A stretch of 51,565 nt of DNA. Origin: Gelidibacter algens. Lineage in GTDB: Bacteria; Bacteroidota; Bacteroidia; Flavobacteriales; Flavobacteriaceae. The notes beneath the pieces were generated by a model. It ran no database searches, was not told where the DNA came from, and saw only the letters and a program-made list of their open reading frames with translations. The position numbers and the translations under genes are program-made. Positions 17,077 through 26,034 of the stretch are shown here, one piece after another. Each line of letters begins with the position of its first letter. Position 1 is the stretch's first letter. The DNA is taken from contig NZ_LZRN01000029.1 in NCBI RefSeq assembly GCF_001678675.1, positions 1 to 51,565 of the forward strand, in the 5' to 3' direction.

Positions 17077-18351
17077 ATGAGTTGTACTAGTTGCTCAACC
17101 GGAAAGGATGGACAACCAAAAGGATGCAAAAACAATGGTACTTGTGGCACTGATAGCTGCAATAAACTGACGGTTTTTGATTGGTTGGCCAACATGTCTC
17201 TCCCACAAGGAGAGGAGCCTTTTATTGGTGTTGAAGTACGTTTTAAAAATGGACGTAAAGAATATTATAAAAATACAGAAAATTTAACCCTGAGTATTGG
17301 CGATGTTGTTGCTACCCAAGCGCAATCTGGCCACGATATTGGTATGGTGACCCTTACTGGAGAATTGGTAAGGATTCAAATGAAGCGTAAACACGTTAAA
17401 ATTGACGATGAAGAAAACGTTTTAAAAATCTACCGTAAAGCGTCACAACGCGATATTGATGTATGGTCTGAAGCCCGTGACAAGGAAGATCCAATGAAGG
17501 TCAAAGCGCGTCAATTTGCGATTGACTTGAAATTGCACATGAAGATTTCTGACATTGAATATCAAGGAGATGCCAGTAAAGCGACGTTCTATTACACTGC
17601 AGAAGAGCGTGTTGACTTCAGGGAATTGATAAAATTATTTGCCAAAGAATTCCGTACCCGTATTGAAATGAAGCAAGTTGGTTTCCGTCAGGAAGCGGCG
17701 CGTCTTGGTGGTATTGGGTCTTGCGGACGTGAGTTGTGTTGTTCGACGTGGTTAACTGATTTTAGATCGGTCAGTACCTCTGCAGCACGCTACCAGCAAT
17801 TGTCTTTAAATCCGTTAAAATTAGCGGGCCAATGTGGGAAGTTGAAATGTTGTCTTAACTATGAATTGGATTCGTACTTGGATGCTCTAAAAGATTTTCC
17901 AAAAACAGAGATCAAGCTTTACACTGAAAAAGGTACCGCAGTATGCCAAAAAACCGACATTTTTAAAGGCTTTATGTGGTACGCCTATGAAGGCGAATGG
18001 ATGAATTGGCACAAACTGACCACAGATCAGGCCAATGAAATTATTGCCTTAAACAAGAAAAAACAGAAGGTAGCAAGTCTTGAAGAATATGCCTCAGAGC
18101 TCATTGAAGAGGTCAAAGCCGATTTTGAAAATGTAGTAGGTCAGGATAGTTTAACGCGCTTTGATAGTCCAAAACGCAAAACGAAACGTAAAACCAATAA
18201 GAGTAAAACCAAAAGACCAGAGCAGCCGAGAGAAACTACTGATCAAAATAAACCTCAAGAGCAATCCCAACAAAAACCGCCTCAAAAAACCGGGCAGAAG
18301 AAACGCAGAAAGCCAAACCCGAAAAAATCTAATCCTAACGATGTCAAATAA
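17077..18351 (+). CDS. ricT: PSP1 domain protein, RicT/YaaT-like
   Basis: The 424-residue protein carries the PSP1 C-terminal domain, with the two paired-cysteine signatures GSCGRELCCSTW (about 212-223) and GQCGKLKCCLNYE (about 248-260). In Bacillus the homologue RicT works with RicA and RicF in an iron-sulfur complex that affects mRNA maturation; the role in Bacteroidetes is not established. Unlike the core family, this protein begins with an extra cysteine cluster (Cys3, 6, 17, 23, 28) and ends with a basic K/P/Q/N tail from about 365, fitting nucleic-acid contact (inference). The gldH start codon lies inside its last codons, so the two are coupled. Confidence 0.88.
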   Translation: MSCTSCSTGKDGQPKGCKNNGTCGTDSCNKLTVFDWLANMSLPQGEEPFIGVEVRFKNGRKEYYKNTENLTLSIGDVVATQAQSGHDIGMVTLTGELVRIQMKRKHVKIDDEENVLKIYRKASQRDIDVWSEARDKEDPMKVKARQFAIDLKLHMKISDIEYQGDASKATFYYTAEERVDFRELIKLFAKEFRTRIEMKQVGFRQEAARLGGIGSCGRELCCSTWLTDFRSVSTSAARYQQLSLNPLKLAGQCGKLKCCLNYELDSYLDALKDFPKTEIKLYTEKGTAVCQKTDIFKGFMWYAYEGEWMNWHKLTTDQANEIIALNKKKQKVASLEEYASELIEEVKADFENVVGQDSLTRFDSPKRKTKRKTNKSKTKRPEQPRETTDQNKPQEQSQQKPPQKTGQKKRRKPNPKKSNPNDVK

Positions 18352-18829
18352 ATTTTCTTGGATAATTTTAACAAGTGTGCTTTTGGTGTTCAGTTGTGAT
18401 TCCAATCAAATTTTTGACGAGTATAAATCGGTGCCCAATCAATGGAACAAGGACACTTTGATATCCTTTACCATGACACCTCCAGATTCTACAAAACTCT
18501 ACAATCTGTTTATCAACATCAGAAACACGAACGACTATAAATTCAGCAACTTATTCTTGATTGCAGAGATAAATTTTCCTAACGGTAAAACGGTAAAAGA
18601 CACCCTGGAGTATCAAATGACCAAACCCAACGGAGCCCTTTTAGGAGAGGGGTTTACAGATATTAAGGAGAATAAGTTGTGGTATAAGGAGCGTGTTCAG
18701 TTTGATGAAGCTGGTGCATATACGGTCACCATTCAACACGTTATGCGTAATAATGGTGAGGTTAATGGCGTTGATAACTTAGAAGGTATTACAGATGTGG
18801 GGTTCAGAATAGAGCCTGCAACTAATTAA
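18341..18829 (+). CDS. gldH: Gliding motility lipoprotein GldH
   Basis: A 162-residue lipoprotein with signal ending VFSC (Cys19), matching GldH by size, by the start CDSNQIFDEYK and by its neighbours. GldH is required for gliding in Flavobacterium johnsoniae and is part of the machinery tied to type IX secretion, though its exact role is not settled. The open frame extends to 18161, but that upstream part is the ricT frame read in another phase. The ATG at 18341, 11 bp before the ricT stop, gives a proper signal peptide. The penicillin-binding protein gene starts 7 bp after its stop, so ricT-gldH-pbp form one operon. Confidence 0.9.
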   Translation: MSNKFSWIILTSVLLVFSCDSNQIFDEYKSVPNQWNKDTLISFTMTPPDSTKLYNLFINIRNTNDYKFSNLFLIAEINFPNGKTVKDTLEYQMTKPNGALLGEGFTDIKENKLWYKERVQFDEAGAYTVTIQHVMRNNGEVNGVDNLEGITDVGFRIEPATN

Positions 18830-18836
18830 TTAAATT

Positions 18837-21155
18837 ATGGCAAAAAAGAAAGCTGAAACTCAAGATTTTTCTGCGTATATCCGATGGTTTTGGATGATCA
18901 TTGTAGGCGGTGTGTTATTTGTGGTCTTATTATTTTTATTGGCTTCTTGGGGTGTTTTTGGAGAGATGCCCGATTATACACGTTTGGAAAATCCATCCAC
19001 CAATTTGGCAACAGAGATTATTTCTTCAGATGGTGAATTATTGGCTAAAATTTACAATAATGATAACCGTACACCTGTAGATTATAAAGAGTTGCCGGAT
19101 CATTTGGTAAAGGCTTTAATTGCTACCGAAGATGCGCGTTTTCATGAACATTCAGGTATTGATGCTATAGGTACTTTGAGGGCTTTCATTTTTTTAGGAA
19201 AAAGGGGAGGGGCAAGTACCATATCACAACAGTTGGCTAGACAGTTATTTGTTGGCGTTAGATCTAAAAATATTGTGGAAACGGCAACACAGAAAATAAA
19301 GGAGTGGGTTATTGCTATCCGCTTGGAACGTCAATATACCAAGGAAGAAATCATTGCGATGTACTTCAATATCTATGACTTTGGAAATAATGCCGACGGA
19401 ATTAGAAGTGCCGCCAGAATTTATTTCGGGAAGGAACCTAAAAACTTAGACGTTAAAGAATCTGCGATGTTAGTGGGCATGTTTAAAAATTCCTCACTCT
19501 ACAATCCAAGACCTACACGCAATCCGGAAGGCACTCGAAACAGAAGAAATGTCGTATTGAACCAAATGGAAAAGTACGACTATATTGCAGAAAACGTTAA
19601 TGATTCTATCAAAAAATTAGACTTAGGTTTGCGTTATTCTCCAGAATCACATCGTGAAGGATTAGCTACTTATTTCAGGGCCTATCTCACCGAATTCATG
19701 AAAGATTGGATCAAAAACAATCCAAAACCGGATGGAACGGGGCTTTACAGTTTGTATGATGATGGTCTTAAAATCTATACCACCATCGATTCGCGCATGC
19801 AGCAATATGCTGAAGATGCAGTACATGAGCATATGGCGCGATTGCAGGCGGAATTTTTTAATCAAAATACACCCGATCGAAATAAGACGGCGCCGTTTTT
19901 AGATTTAAATCAAGATGAAATAACAGATTTGCTTAAGAGAAGTATGCGGCAATCTGAACGTTGGCGAATTATGAAAGCCAATGGTAAAAGTGAAAAGGAG
20001 ATTGTAGCGTCTTTTGAAAAGCCAACGCAAATGAACGTTTTTTCTTGGAAAGGTGAAATTGACACCATCATGAAACCGGCAGATTCTATGCGGTATTACA
20101 AATCGTTTTTACATACGGGTATGATGTCCATGGATCCGCAAACAGGGCATGTCAAAGCTTGGGTTGGTGGCATCAATTACAGACATTTTCAATATGATCA
20201 CGTTAAACAAGGAAAACGTCAAGTAGGTTCTACGTTTAAGCCCTTTGTTTATGCAACGGCTATTGATCAGTTGCATTTATCACCATGTGATACGTTTCCA
20301 AATACCAAAATAACCATTGAAGCAGGAAAGTTTGGGAATCCATTACCTTGGAGTCCTGATAATTCAGACGATAAATACGGTGGTTTTAAAACGTTGAAGA
20401 GTGCCTTGGCAAATTCTATTAACACGATTACCGCACGATTGATGGATAAAGTGGGTCCACAACCTGTGATTGATATGGCAAGAAATTTAGGGATTGAATC
20501 AGATATTCCTGCAGTACCTGCTATCGCCTTGGGCACCCCAGATTTAAGTGTTTATGAGATGGTAGCGGCCTATGCCACATTCGCCAATAAAGGGGTCTAT
20601 AACAAACCAGTAATGGTGATGAGGATTGAAGATAAAAATGGGACTATTCTCTATCAATTTACTCCAGAGTCAAAAGATGTGTTGAGTGAAGAAGTGGCTT
20701 ATGTTACCACTAATTTATTACAAGGGGTTACAGAAGGCGGATCAGGATCACGTTTAAGAGGTTCTTGGGCAACAGATAATCAATTATATAAAGAAATTAT
20801 TACAGGCTATCCTTATGCTTTGACGAATCCCATTGCTGGTAAAACAGGAACTACACAAAACCAAAGTGATGGATGGTTTATGGGTATGGTACCTAATTTG
20901 GTCACTGGCGTTTGGGTTGGTGGCGAAGAGCGCGCTACTCATTTTAAGAGCATTGCTTATGGCCAAGGTGCCTCTATGGCATTGCCAATTTGGGGGCTCT
21001 ATATGAAAAAATGTTATGCTGATAAAGAGCTCGACGTATCAACAGGAGACTTTGAACGTCCTGCTTATCTCTCCATAAATGTGGATTGTAACAAAAGAAG
21101 TGAAAGTGACAACTCAGATACCGAAGGTTTTGGAGATGACAGTTTAGACTTTTAG
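18837..21155 (+). CDS. Class A penicillin-binding protein (PBP1A type)
   Basis: A 772-residue bifunctional peptidoglycan synthase. A transmembrane anchor lies at about 15-38, the GT51 glycosyltransferase domain follows (catalytic Glu98 in ATEDARF, then GGASTISQQLARQLF), and the transpeptidase domain holds S465-x-x-K468 (GSTFKPF), S527-I-N529 and K669-T-G (AGKTGTTQ). All catalytic residues are present. The C-terminus is acidic (SDNSDTEGFGDDSLDF). It closes the ricT-gldH-pbp operon and is followed by a strong palindromic terminator. Confidence 0.95.
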   Translation: MAKKKAETQDFSAYIRWFWMIIVGGVLFVVLLFLLASWGVFGEMPDYTRLENPSTNLATEIISSDGELLAKIYNNDNRTPVDYKELPDHLVKALIATEDARFHEHSGIDAIGTLRAFIFLGKRGGASTISQQLARQLFVGVRSKNIVETATQKIKEWVIAIRLERQYTKEEIIAMYFNIYDFGNNADGIRSAARIYFGKEPKNLDVKESAMLVGMFKNSSLYNPRPTRNPEGTRNRRNVVLNQMEKYDYIAENVNDSIKKLDLGLRYSPESHREGLATYFRAYLTEFMKDWIKNNPKPDGTGLYSLYDDGLKIYTTIDSRMQQYAEDAVHEHMARLQAEFFNQNTPDRNKTAPFLDLNQDEITDLLKRSMRQSERWRIMKANGKSEKEIVASFEKPTQMNVFSWKGEIDTIMKPADSMRYYKSFLHTGMMSMDPQTGHVKAWVGGINYRHFQYDHVKQGKRQVGSTFKPFVYATAIDQLHLSPCDTFPNTKITIEAGKFGNPLPWSPDNSDDKYGGFKTLKSALANSINTITARLMDKVGPQPVIDMARNLGIESDIPAVPAIALGTPDLSVYEMVAAYATFANKGVYNKPVMVMRIEDKNGTILYQFTPESKDVLSEEVAYVTTNLLQGVTEGGSGSRLRGSWATDNQLYKEIITGYPYALTNPIAGKTGTTQNQSDGWFMGMVPNLVTGVWVGGEERATHFKSIAYGQGASMALPIWGLYMKKCYADKELDVSTGDFERPAYLSINVDCNKRSESDNSDTEGFGDDSLDF

Positions 21156-21178
21156 TTTAGAGAGCTTAACAAATGTGA

Positions 21179-21222
21179 AAAACCCATTTAAAATGAAATT
21201 TCATTTTAAATGGGTTTTTTTT
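21179..21222 (+). terminator. Long perfect-palindrome terminator
   Basis: A 40 bp perfect palindrome (arms AAAACCCATTTAAAATGAAA and its complement, no spacer) at 21179-21218 leads into a run of eight T. It follows the penicillin-binding protein gene by 23 bp. Confidence 0.88.
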
Positions 21223-21286
21223 GTCGATTCAATCGGTACTTGCCATATTTTAAAAAAGTCACACCCCCTACAAACTTAATTCATTT

Positions 21287-21315
21287 TTGAATGGCTATTT
21301 TATTTCGTAATTTTC
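21287..21315 (+). promoter_or_regulatory. Candidate promoter of the CoA-transferase genes
   Basis: TTG at 21287-21289, an 18 bp spacer and TAATTTTC at 21308-21315, which differs at one base from TAnnTTTG. It sits 22 bp ahead of the first CoA-transferase start codon. Confidence 0.45.
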
Positions 21316-21337
21316 AAACTCCTAAAAAAAAACACTC

Positions 21338-22039
21338 ATGATTAATAAAAAAGTAGCCAACGTTACCGAAGCCATGCAAGGGGTAAAGGATGATATGACC
21401 CTGATGTTAGGTGGTTTCGGACTATGTGGTATTCCTGAAAACGCTATCAATAATTTGGTACAAATGAACGTCAAAGGACTGACCTGTATTTCCAATAATG
21501 CTGGGGTGGATGATTTTGGTTTGGGATTGTTATTGCACAAGCGCCAGATCAAGAAAATGATTTCTTCTTATGTAGGAGAAAATGACGAATTTGAACGCCA
21601 AATGCTCAGTGGAGAACTAGATGTGGAGTTGGTGCCTCAAGGCACGCTTGTGGAACGCTGTAGAGCTGCGCAATCAGGTTTTCCTGCCTTTTTTACTCCT
21701 GCAGGTTATGGCACAGAAGTCGCAGAAGGCAAGGAGGTCCGGGAATTCAATGGAAAAATGTATGTGCTAGAAAAAGCTTTTGAAGCCGATTTTGCTTTCG
21801 TAAAAGCTTGGAAAGGCGATGCTGCAGGCAATTTAATCTTTAAGGGCACGGCTAGAAATTTTAATCCTGCTATGTGTGGCGCTGCAAAAATCACGGTTGC
21901 TGAGGTTGAAGAATTGGTGCCTGTTGGAAGTTTAGATCCGAATCAAATCCATATTCCGGGCATATTTATCCAGCGTATTTTTCAGGGTAAAGATTATGAA
22001 AAACGCATTGAACAACTAACTGTAAGGAAAAAGTTATAA
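21338..22039 (+). CDS. scoA: 3-oxoacid CoA-transferase subunit A
   Basis: A 233-residue alpha subunit of a family I CoA-transferase, most likely succinyl-CoA:3-ketoacid CoA-transferase, which moves CoA between succinate and acetoacetate in ketone-body and branched-chain breakdown. The CoA-site glycine-rich stretch [16 protein letters not shown] (about 22-37) and [15 protein letters not shown] are family signatures. The beta subunit gene follows on the same strand after 125 bp. Acetoacetate specificity is inferred from similarity to ScoA; acetate or other acids cannot be excluded. Confidence 0.9.
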   Translation: MINKKVANVTEAMQGVKDDMTLMLGGFGLCGIPENAINNLVQMNVKGLTCISNNAGVDDFGLGLLLHKRQIKKMISSYVGENDEFERQMLSGELDVELVPQGTLVERCRAAQSGFPAFFTPAGYGTEVAEGKEVREFNGKMYVLEKAFEADFAFVKAWKGDAAGNLIFKGTARNFNPAMCGAAKITVAEVEELVPVGSLDPNQIHIPGIFIQRIFQGKDYEKRIEQLTVRKKL

Positions 22040-22069
22040 GTAGTGAAGTTTTAGCGTCGACAATTCTGA

Positions 22070-22086
22070 CACATGCATGGCATGTG
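22070..22086. other. Small hairpin between CoA-transferase genes
   Basis: CACATGC / GCATGTG with loop ATG, a perfect 7 bp stem in the 125 bp spacer. No U run follows, so it is more likely an RNA-stability or processing hairpin than a terminator. Confidence 0.4.
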
Positions 22087-22164
22087 GTGCGTTTTCGAGA
22101 CACAAGTGAAAGTTGATATAAATTCATAAGATTTCCGTCTTCTCGGGAATGAAAAAACTAAAAA

Positions 22165-22818
22165 ATGTTAGACAAAACAGGAATCGCAAAACGTATTGCA
22201 AAGGAAGTTAAGGATGGATACTATGTCAATCTTGGAATCGGTATTCCAACCCTTGTTGCCAACTATGTAAGAGATGATATAGAAGTAGAATTCCAAAGTG
22301 AAAATGGTGTTCTGGGCATGGGACCTTTCCCTTTTGAGGGGGAAGAAGATGCTGATTTGATCAACGCCGGGAAACAAACCATCACGACCTTGCCAGGGGC
22401 TAGTTTTTTTGACTCTTCTATGAGCTTTGCCATGATCAGGGGAAAACATGTAGACCTGACTATTTTGGGCGCCATGGAGGTCTCAGAAGAAGGCGATATT
22501 GCCAATTGGAAAATTCCCGGTAAGATGGTTAAGGGTATGGGAGGCGCCATGGACTTGGTAGCAAGTGCTGAAAATATTATCGTGGCTATGATGCATACCA
22601 ATAAGGCAGGAGAATCTAAATTGTTGAAAAAATGTAGTTTGCCACTTACTGGAGTCGGTTGCGTAAAGAAGATTGTGACCAATTTGGCGGTCTTGGAAAT
22701 TACCAAGGACGGATTTAAATTGTTGGAGCGCGCTCCAGGAATCTCCGTTGAGGAGATTATTAAAGCTACTGAAGGGAAATTGATCGTAGAAGGTGATATC
22801 CCTGAGATGACTTTATAA
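22165..22818 (+). CDS. scoB: 3-oxoacid CoA-transferase subunit B
   Basis: The 217-residue beta subunit, bearing the catalytic glutamate (SENGVLG, Glu46) that forms the acyl-glutamyl and glutamyl-CoA intermediates. GIGIPTLVANY (about 24-34) and GAMEVSEEGDIANW are conserved in the family. It needs the alpha subunit encoded just upstream. The 125 bp spacer between subunits is long for this gene pair, which is often nearly abutting. A large terminator hairpin follows 24 bp after the stop. Confidence 0.92.
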   Translation: MLDKTGIAKRIAKEVKDGYYVNLGIGIPTLVANYVRDDIEVEFQSENGVLGMGPFPFEGEEDADLINAGKQTITTLPGASFFDSSMSFAMIRGKHVDLTILGAMEVSEEGDIANWKIPGKMVKGMGGAMDLVASAENIIVAMMHTNKAGESKLLKKCSLPLTGVGCVKKIVTNLAVLEITKDGFKLLERAPGISVEEIIKATEGKLIVEGDIPEMTL

Positions 22819-22841
22819 CAGTAGTTTTGTAATAAATTTTA

Positions 22842-22900
22842 AGCCACGAATTCACGAATGAACTAATAAATTAATTCGTGTATTGGTGGCTGTTTTTTTT
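22842..22900 (+). terminator. Terminator of scoB
   Basis: Outer stem AGCCAC / GTGGCT and inner stem CACGAAT / ATTCGTG form a long imperfect hairpin ending in a run of eight T. Confidence 0.85.
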
Positions 22901-23113
22901 ATTGAATTTTAGCGTTTCCCATACGACCCAAAGAAGCAAATCGGATAATTAACGTAAGAATAATCTTCATAATGGATTGTAATTGTTAAAATTTTGCGCA
23001 CTTCATCTAATAATTATGTATTTAGACTGATTTATAGAAATAATGTCACATATTTACAAAACAGAATAAAAATCGTCTATCTAAATAACCTTAAAATAAA
23101 CATAACTTTTTTT

Positions 23114-23267
23114 GCCCCAAAAAATTACCATAAACCTAACTTGTGATTAGCCCCAAATCTACCATAAATTTTGACTTATGAACACCGCCCCAAATCTATC
23201 AAAACCTACTTTATCTGAAAGCAAATTATTTGAAACCTTTCAGAAAACATTACACTTACTGAAAGGT
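23114..23267. repeat. Gene-poor stretch with degenerate 36-37 bp repeats and competing hairpins
   Basis: This lies in the 655 bp gap between scoB and the exonuclease gene. GCCCCAAA begins at 23114, 23150 and 23187, spaced 36 and 37 bp; TACCATAAA follows in the first two copies and TATCAAAA in the third. Downstream, CTGAAAG (23215-23221), ACCTTTCAG (23235-23243) and CTGAAAGGT (23259-23267) allow two mutually exclusive hairpins sharing the middle arm. The rest of the gap is AT-rich and I see nothing else supported in it. Confidence 0.55.
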
Positions 23268-23303
23268 ATGTTAATGCTCACAAAAAAAATATTCATGCTC
23301 TAA
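23178..23303 (+). CDS. Doubtful 41-residue ORF
   Basis: ATG 23178 to TAA 23301-23303 encodes a short protein beginning MNTAPNLSKP and ending TKKIFML. It overlaps the third repeat and the competing hairpins. The amino-acid mix is plausible (a helical, K- and L-rich second half), but there is no promoter box, family or neighbour to support it. It may be an eroded gene end or chance. Confidence 0.2.
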   Translation: MNTAPNLSKPTLSESKLFETFQKTLHLLKGMLMLTKKIFML

Positions 23304-23342
23304 TCCTCACCCCGGGTTTAAAGTGTAGTATTTTTTTTATGT

Positions 23343-23360
23343 GTGCTCTCAACTGAGCAC
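23343..23360. other. Small perfect hairpin
   Basis: GTGCTC / GAGCAC with loop TCAACT, preceded on the plus strand by a run of T. It lies 114 bp past the end of the leftward exonuclease gene and may be part of its 3' end. Confidence 0.4.
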
Positions 23361-23473
23361 CTAGTTTTCTATCAAGGATCAGCTTAACACCTATGAGTTT
23401 TAGTTTTGAGTTTGAATTATTTTAAAAAGAGATCTGCAGAATTCTGAGAATCTGTAGGCAATTAATTCGCCTA

Positions 23474-24184
23474 TCAAATATGCTTAATCTCACTCTCATC
23501 CAAAATTGAGTCCCCACGTAATCTTAAGAAGATTTGCGCTACAGCAATCGTGTCTTTCTCACAATAGATAACAATCCGTTCGACATCGTTTTCTTCATAA
23601 TAGACGCGACAAACCTCACTACCATCAATATCATCTTTGGGAGATGGAATACCTAACACATTGGTCAGTAATTTTAAGGATGTATAATTTTTATAATCGC
23701 CAAATTTCCAGAGTTCCAATGTATCTAAGTGCGGTACTTCCCATGGTTTCTTGCCGAAAAGATTCAGTTTATATGGCAGTTCAATATTGTGGATGATCAT
23801 GCGTCTGGCGATATATGGAAAGTCAAATTCCTTTCCATTATGGGCACATAATATATGCTTGGCTTGGCTGAAATGCGAGGCTAATAAAGTTTTGAAATCT
23901 TTTAAAATAGTGATTTCATCACCATGAAATGACGTGACGCGAAACGTTCTAATATCCCCTTGAAATTTGAAATAGCCAACTGAAATACAAACGATTTTTC
24001 CAAACTCAGCCCAAATTCCAGCCCGCTCATAAAACTCTTCTGCAGAAACTTCGGCTCTTTGGTACTTCGATTTAAGATCCCAAAGGTCTTGTTTGGTTTT
24101 ATCAAGTTCAGAAAAATGAGGTGTTTCTGGAACAGTTTCAATGTCCAGAAAAAGAATGTCTTCAAGGTTGAGTTTGTTGATCAT
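23474..24184 (-). CDS. DEDD-family 3'-5' exonuclease, PolB-like
   Basis: A 236-residue ribonuclease-H-like exonuclease. The DEDD residues can be traced: D-I-E in LFLDIETVPETPHF (about 13-20), the Asp in CAHNGKEFDFPYIARRM, and the Asp in YCEKDTIAVAQIFLRLRG near the C-terminus. This matches the predicted PolB-exonuclease-like family common in Bacteroidetes, which acts on DNA or RNA 3' ends; the natural substrate is not known. I start at the ATG at 24184 (MINKLNL) and not at 24205, since the family begins close to the catalytic strand. It is the last gene of a leftward row with no tight spacing. Confidence 0.85.
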   Translation of the reverse strand: MINKLNLEDILFLDIETVPETPHFSELDKTKQDLWDLKSKYQRAEVSAEEFYERAGIWAEFGKIVCISVGYFKFQGDIRTFRVTSFHGDEITILKDFKTLLASHFSQAKHILCAHNGKEFDFPYIARRMIIHNIELPYKLNLFGKKPWEVPHLDTLELWKFGDYKNYTSLKLLTNVLGIPSPKDDIDGSEVCRVYYEENDVERIVIYCEKDTIAVAQIFLRLRGDSILDESEIKHI

Positions 24185-24289
24185 GTGTACTTCCTGCGAA
24201 GGCAAGACTCTTATTAATTATTAGTCATCATCTATTTTGTATATACGTTCATTCCTGAAACAATTTGAGAAAATTCGCAATATTTGTAT

Positions 24290-25450
24290 CTAATTATTCT
24301 TCATCATCGCATAAGCCTCATCAATATACGTATATATATCCTGCGTAAAGGCATCGCCATCATAATCCACTTTTCTTGATTCGTGGCCCAAGCGTACAAT
24401 GATCACATTATCATCAGGTTGAACAATAACGTACTGACCCAAATGGCCACGCATCATAAAAAAGTCTTTCCCTTTATAATCTTGAATCAACCACCATCCG
24501 TAACCATACTCTGGACTTGCAGCGAACCTTGGCGTGACTGATTTGGCAACAAATGCCGAATCTAAAACTTGTTTGCCGTTCCATTTACCATGATCTTTGA
24601 ACAATTTGCCGTAACGGGCAAAATCTTTTGCGTTACTAGCGATACAGCAATAGGCTTTGACCAAATCATTTTCTTCACTGTCCACTTGCCAAAGTGTTGA
24701 ATTTTCAGAGCCTAAAGGTTTCCAAAAGGATTCAGAAAGATAGTCATACATTTTTTTACCGGTGGCTTTTTCAATCACCATCGCTAATAGTTGCGTGTCT
24801 CCACTGGCGTATTTGTAGGCTTGGCCGGGTTCATCCACGACCTTCAAACCGAGAATAACCTTTTCCAAATCGTCATCAAAATAGGCGCGTGTGGTGATGG
24901 ATAAAGGTGAATAGTAGGCCTCATCCCAATTGGTGCCAGAACTCATGGAGGATAAATCGCCAACCGTCATTTTCGCTGCTTTACCTTCGCTAAATTCCGG
25001 AAAGAAATCACCCACCGGTTGGTCCAAACTTTTGATATGGCCTTGTTCAATGGCTTTTTGCATCAGTCCAGACACATAACTTTTGGCCATTGAGAATGAA
25101 TTTGATTTAGAATCTTCTCCAAATCCATCGCAATAATTTTCAAACCAAATACTGTCATTTTTGATAATCACATAGGCGATAGTACCTAAATCTGTATTGA
25201 TTTTTTGAAGAGCTTCCGTTTCTTTAGCAGAATTGTAATCGGCGTGGTTTGGCCAAGGTTGGCCTGCGCCATTGGCCACAACTTCATTATCAAATTGTTT
25301 GTAATCTTCAAGATAGGCTGTAGAATGGCCTTTAAGGTAAATGGTTCTCACAGCTTTTAGCAAGTAATCAGTATCTGTGATATACAAAATGGCGACTATC
25401 AGCACAAGTAGGACGAGTAGCCATTTTAGGACTGTTTTAAGGAATTTCAT
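24290..25450 (-). CDS. Membrane-anchored serine hydrolase, beta-lactamase family
   Basis: A 386-residue class C beta-lactamase-like enzyme with an N-terminal transmembrane or uncleaved signal segment (KWLLVLLVLIVAIL, about 9-22), placing the catalytic domain outside the cytoplasm. The active-site S-x-x-K is FSMAKS, the second motif appears as KYASGD (Y-x-S in place of Y-x-N), and the third is MRGHLGQ (H-x-G). This set is typical of the esterase/D-aminopeptidase side of the family rather than true beta-lactamases. An upstream ATG at 25498 would add 16 residues; the start at 25450 puts basic residues directly before the hydrophobic segment. Substrate unknown. Confidence 0.85.
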   Translation of the reverse strand: MKFLKTVLKWLLVLLVLIVAILYITDTDYLLKAVRTIYLKGHSTAYLEDYKQFDNEVVANGAGQPWPNHADYNSAKETEALQKINTDLGTIAYVIIKNDSIWFENYCDGFGEDSKSNSFSMAKSYVSGLMQKAIEQGHIKSLDQPVGDFFPEFSEGKAAKMTVGDLSSMSSGTNWDEAYYSPLSITTRAYFDDDLEKVILGLKVVDEPGQAYKYASGDTQLLAMVIEKATGKKMYDYLSESFWKPLGSENSTLWQVDSEENDLVKAYCCIASNAKDFARYGKLFKDHGKWNGKQVLDSAFVAKSVTPRFAASPEYGYGWWLIQDYKGKDFFMMRGHLGQYVIVQPDDNVIIVRLGHESRKVDYDGDAFTQDIYTYIDEAYAMMKNN

Positions 25451-25502
25451 AAGTTGGTGTTTAGCGGAATAAATATAGGGAATAATCTTACCTTTCATGT
25501 AA

Positions 25503-25550
25503 AAGACCTGACAGGTTTTTAATCTGGAACTTTCGGGCAGGTGAGGTCTT
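25503..25550 (-). terminator. Hairpin downstream of ogt
   Basis: Outer arms AAGACCT / AGGTCTT enclose a partly paired stretch containing CCTGACAGG. On the minus strand it follows ogt after 7 bp and ends in a short U run, so it may act as a weak terminator before the serine hydrolase gene. Confidence 0.45.
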
Positions 25551-25557
25551 GGTTACT

Positions 25558-26034
25558 TCATTCAAATAAGCGTTGCTGAATATAAGGACTTTCATGTTCC
25601 AAAAGCCATTGCTTGCGATATAAGCCGCCGGCATATCCCGTCAAACTGCCATCTGAGCCAATAACACGATGGCAGGGTATCACAATCCACAGCGGATTTC
25701 TACCATTCGCATTGGCGACTGCTCTGATGGCTTTAATATCGCCCAATTGTTGGGATAGCTCTAAATAGGAACACGTTTTTCCGTAGGGAATGGTTTGAAG
25801 TTCATTCCAAACTTTCTTTTGAAAATCAGTGCCTTCAGGATTTAATTTTATATCGAATTGCGTGCGCTTACCTTCAAAATAGTCATGGAGTTGATGGACG
25901 CAGTCTTCAAGTTCTAAGGGAATAATATCGGTGATTTTTTCTTCAGAATTTAAAATGGAAATGGAGGAGATGCCGTCTTCAGTACCAACAATTTTGGTAA
26001 AACCTAAGGGTGATTCAACAACACAAACCGCCAT
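25558..26034 (-). CDS. ogt: Methylated-DNA--protein-cysteine methyltransferase
   Basis: A 158-residue suicide repair protein that takes the methyl group from O6-methylguanine onto its own cysteine. The active-site motif IPCHRVIG is present (Cys121), with the helix-turn-helix region TIPYGKTCSYLELSQQLG before it and the Asn hinge at ANANGRNP. The length matches Ogt rather than Ada, and no AdaA domain is fused. The start codon overlaps the stop codon region of the upstream transporter gene by one base, so translation is coupled. Confidence 0.93.
   Translation of the reverse strand: MAVCVVESPLGFTKIVGTEDGISSISILNSEEKITDIIPLELEDCVHQLHDYFEGKRTQFDIKLNPEGTDFQKKVWNELQTIPYGKTCSYLELSQQLGDIKAIRAVANANGRNPLWIVIPCHRVIGSDGSLTGYAGGLYRKQWLLEHESPYIQQRLFE

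Noticed and set aside
23114-23223. Repeats of 36-37 bp period suggested a CRISPR array
   Set aside because: Only about 8-18 bases are shared between the units, there are no conserved full-length repeats with unique spacers, and no cas genes occur in the window.
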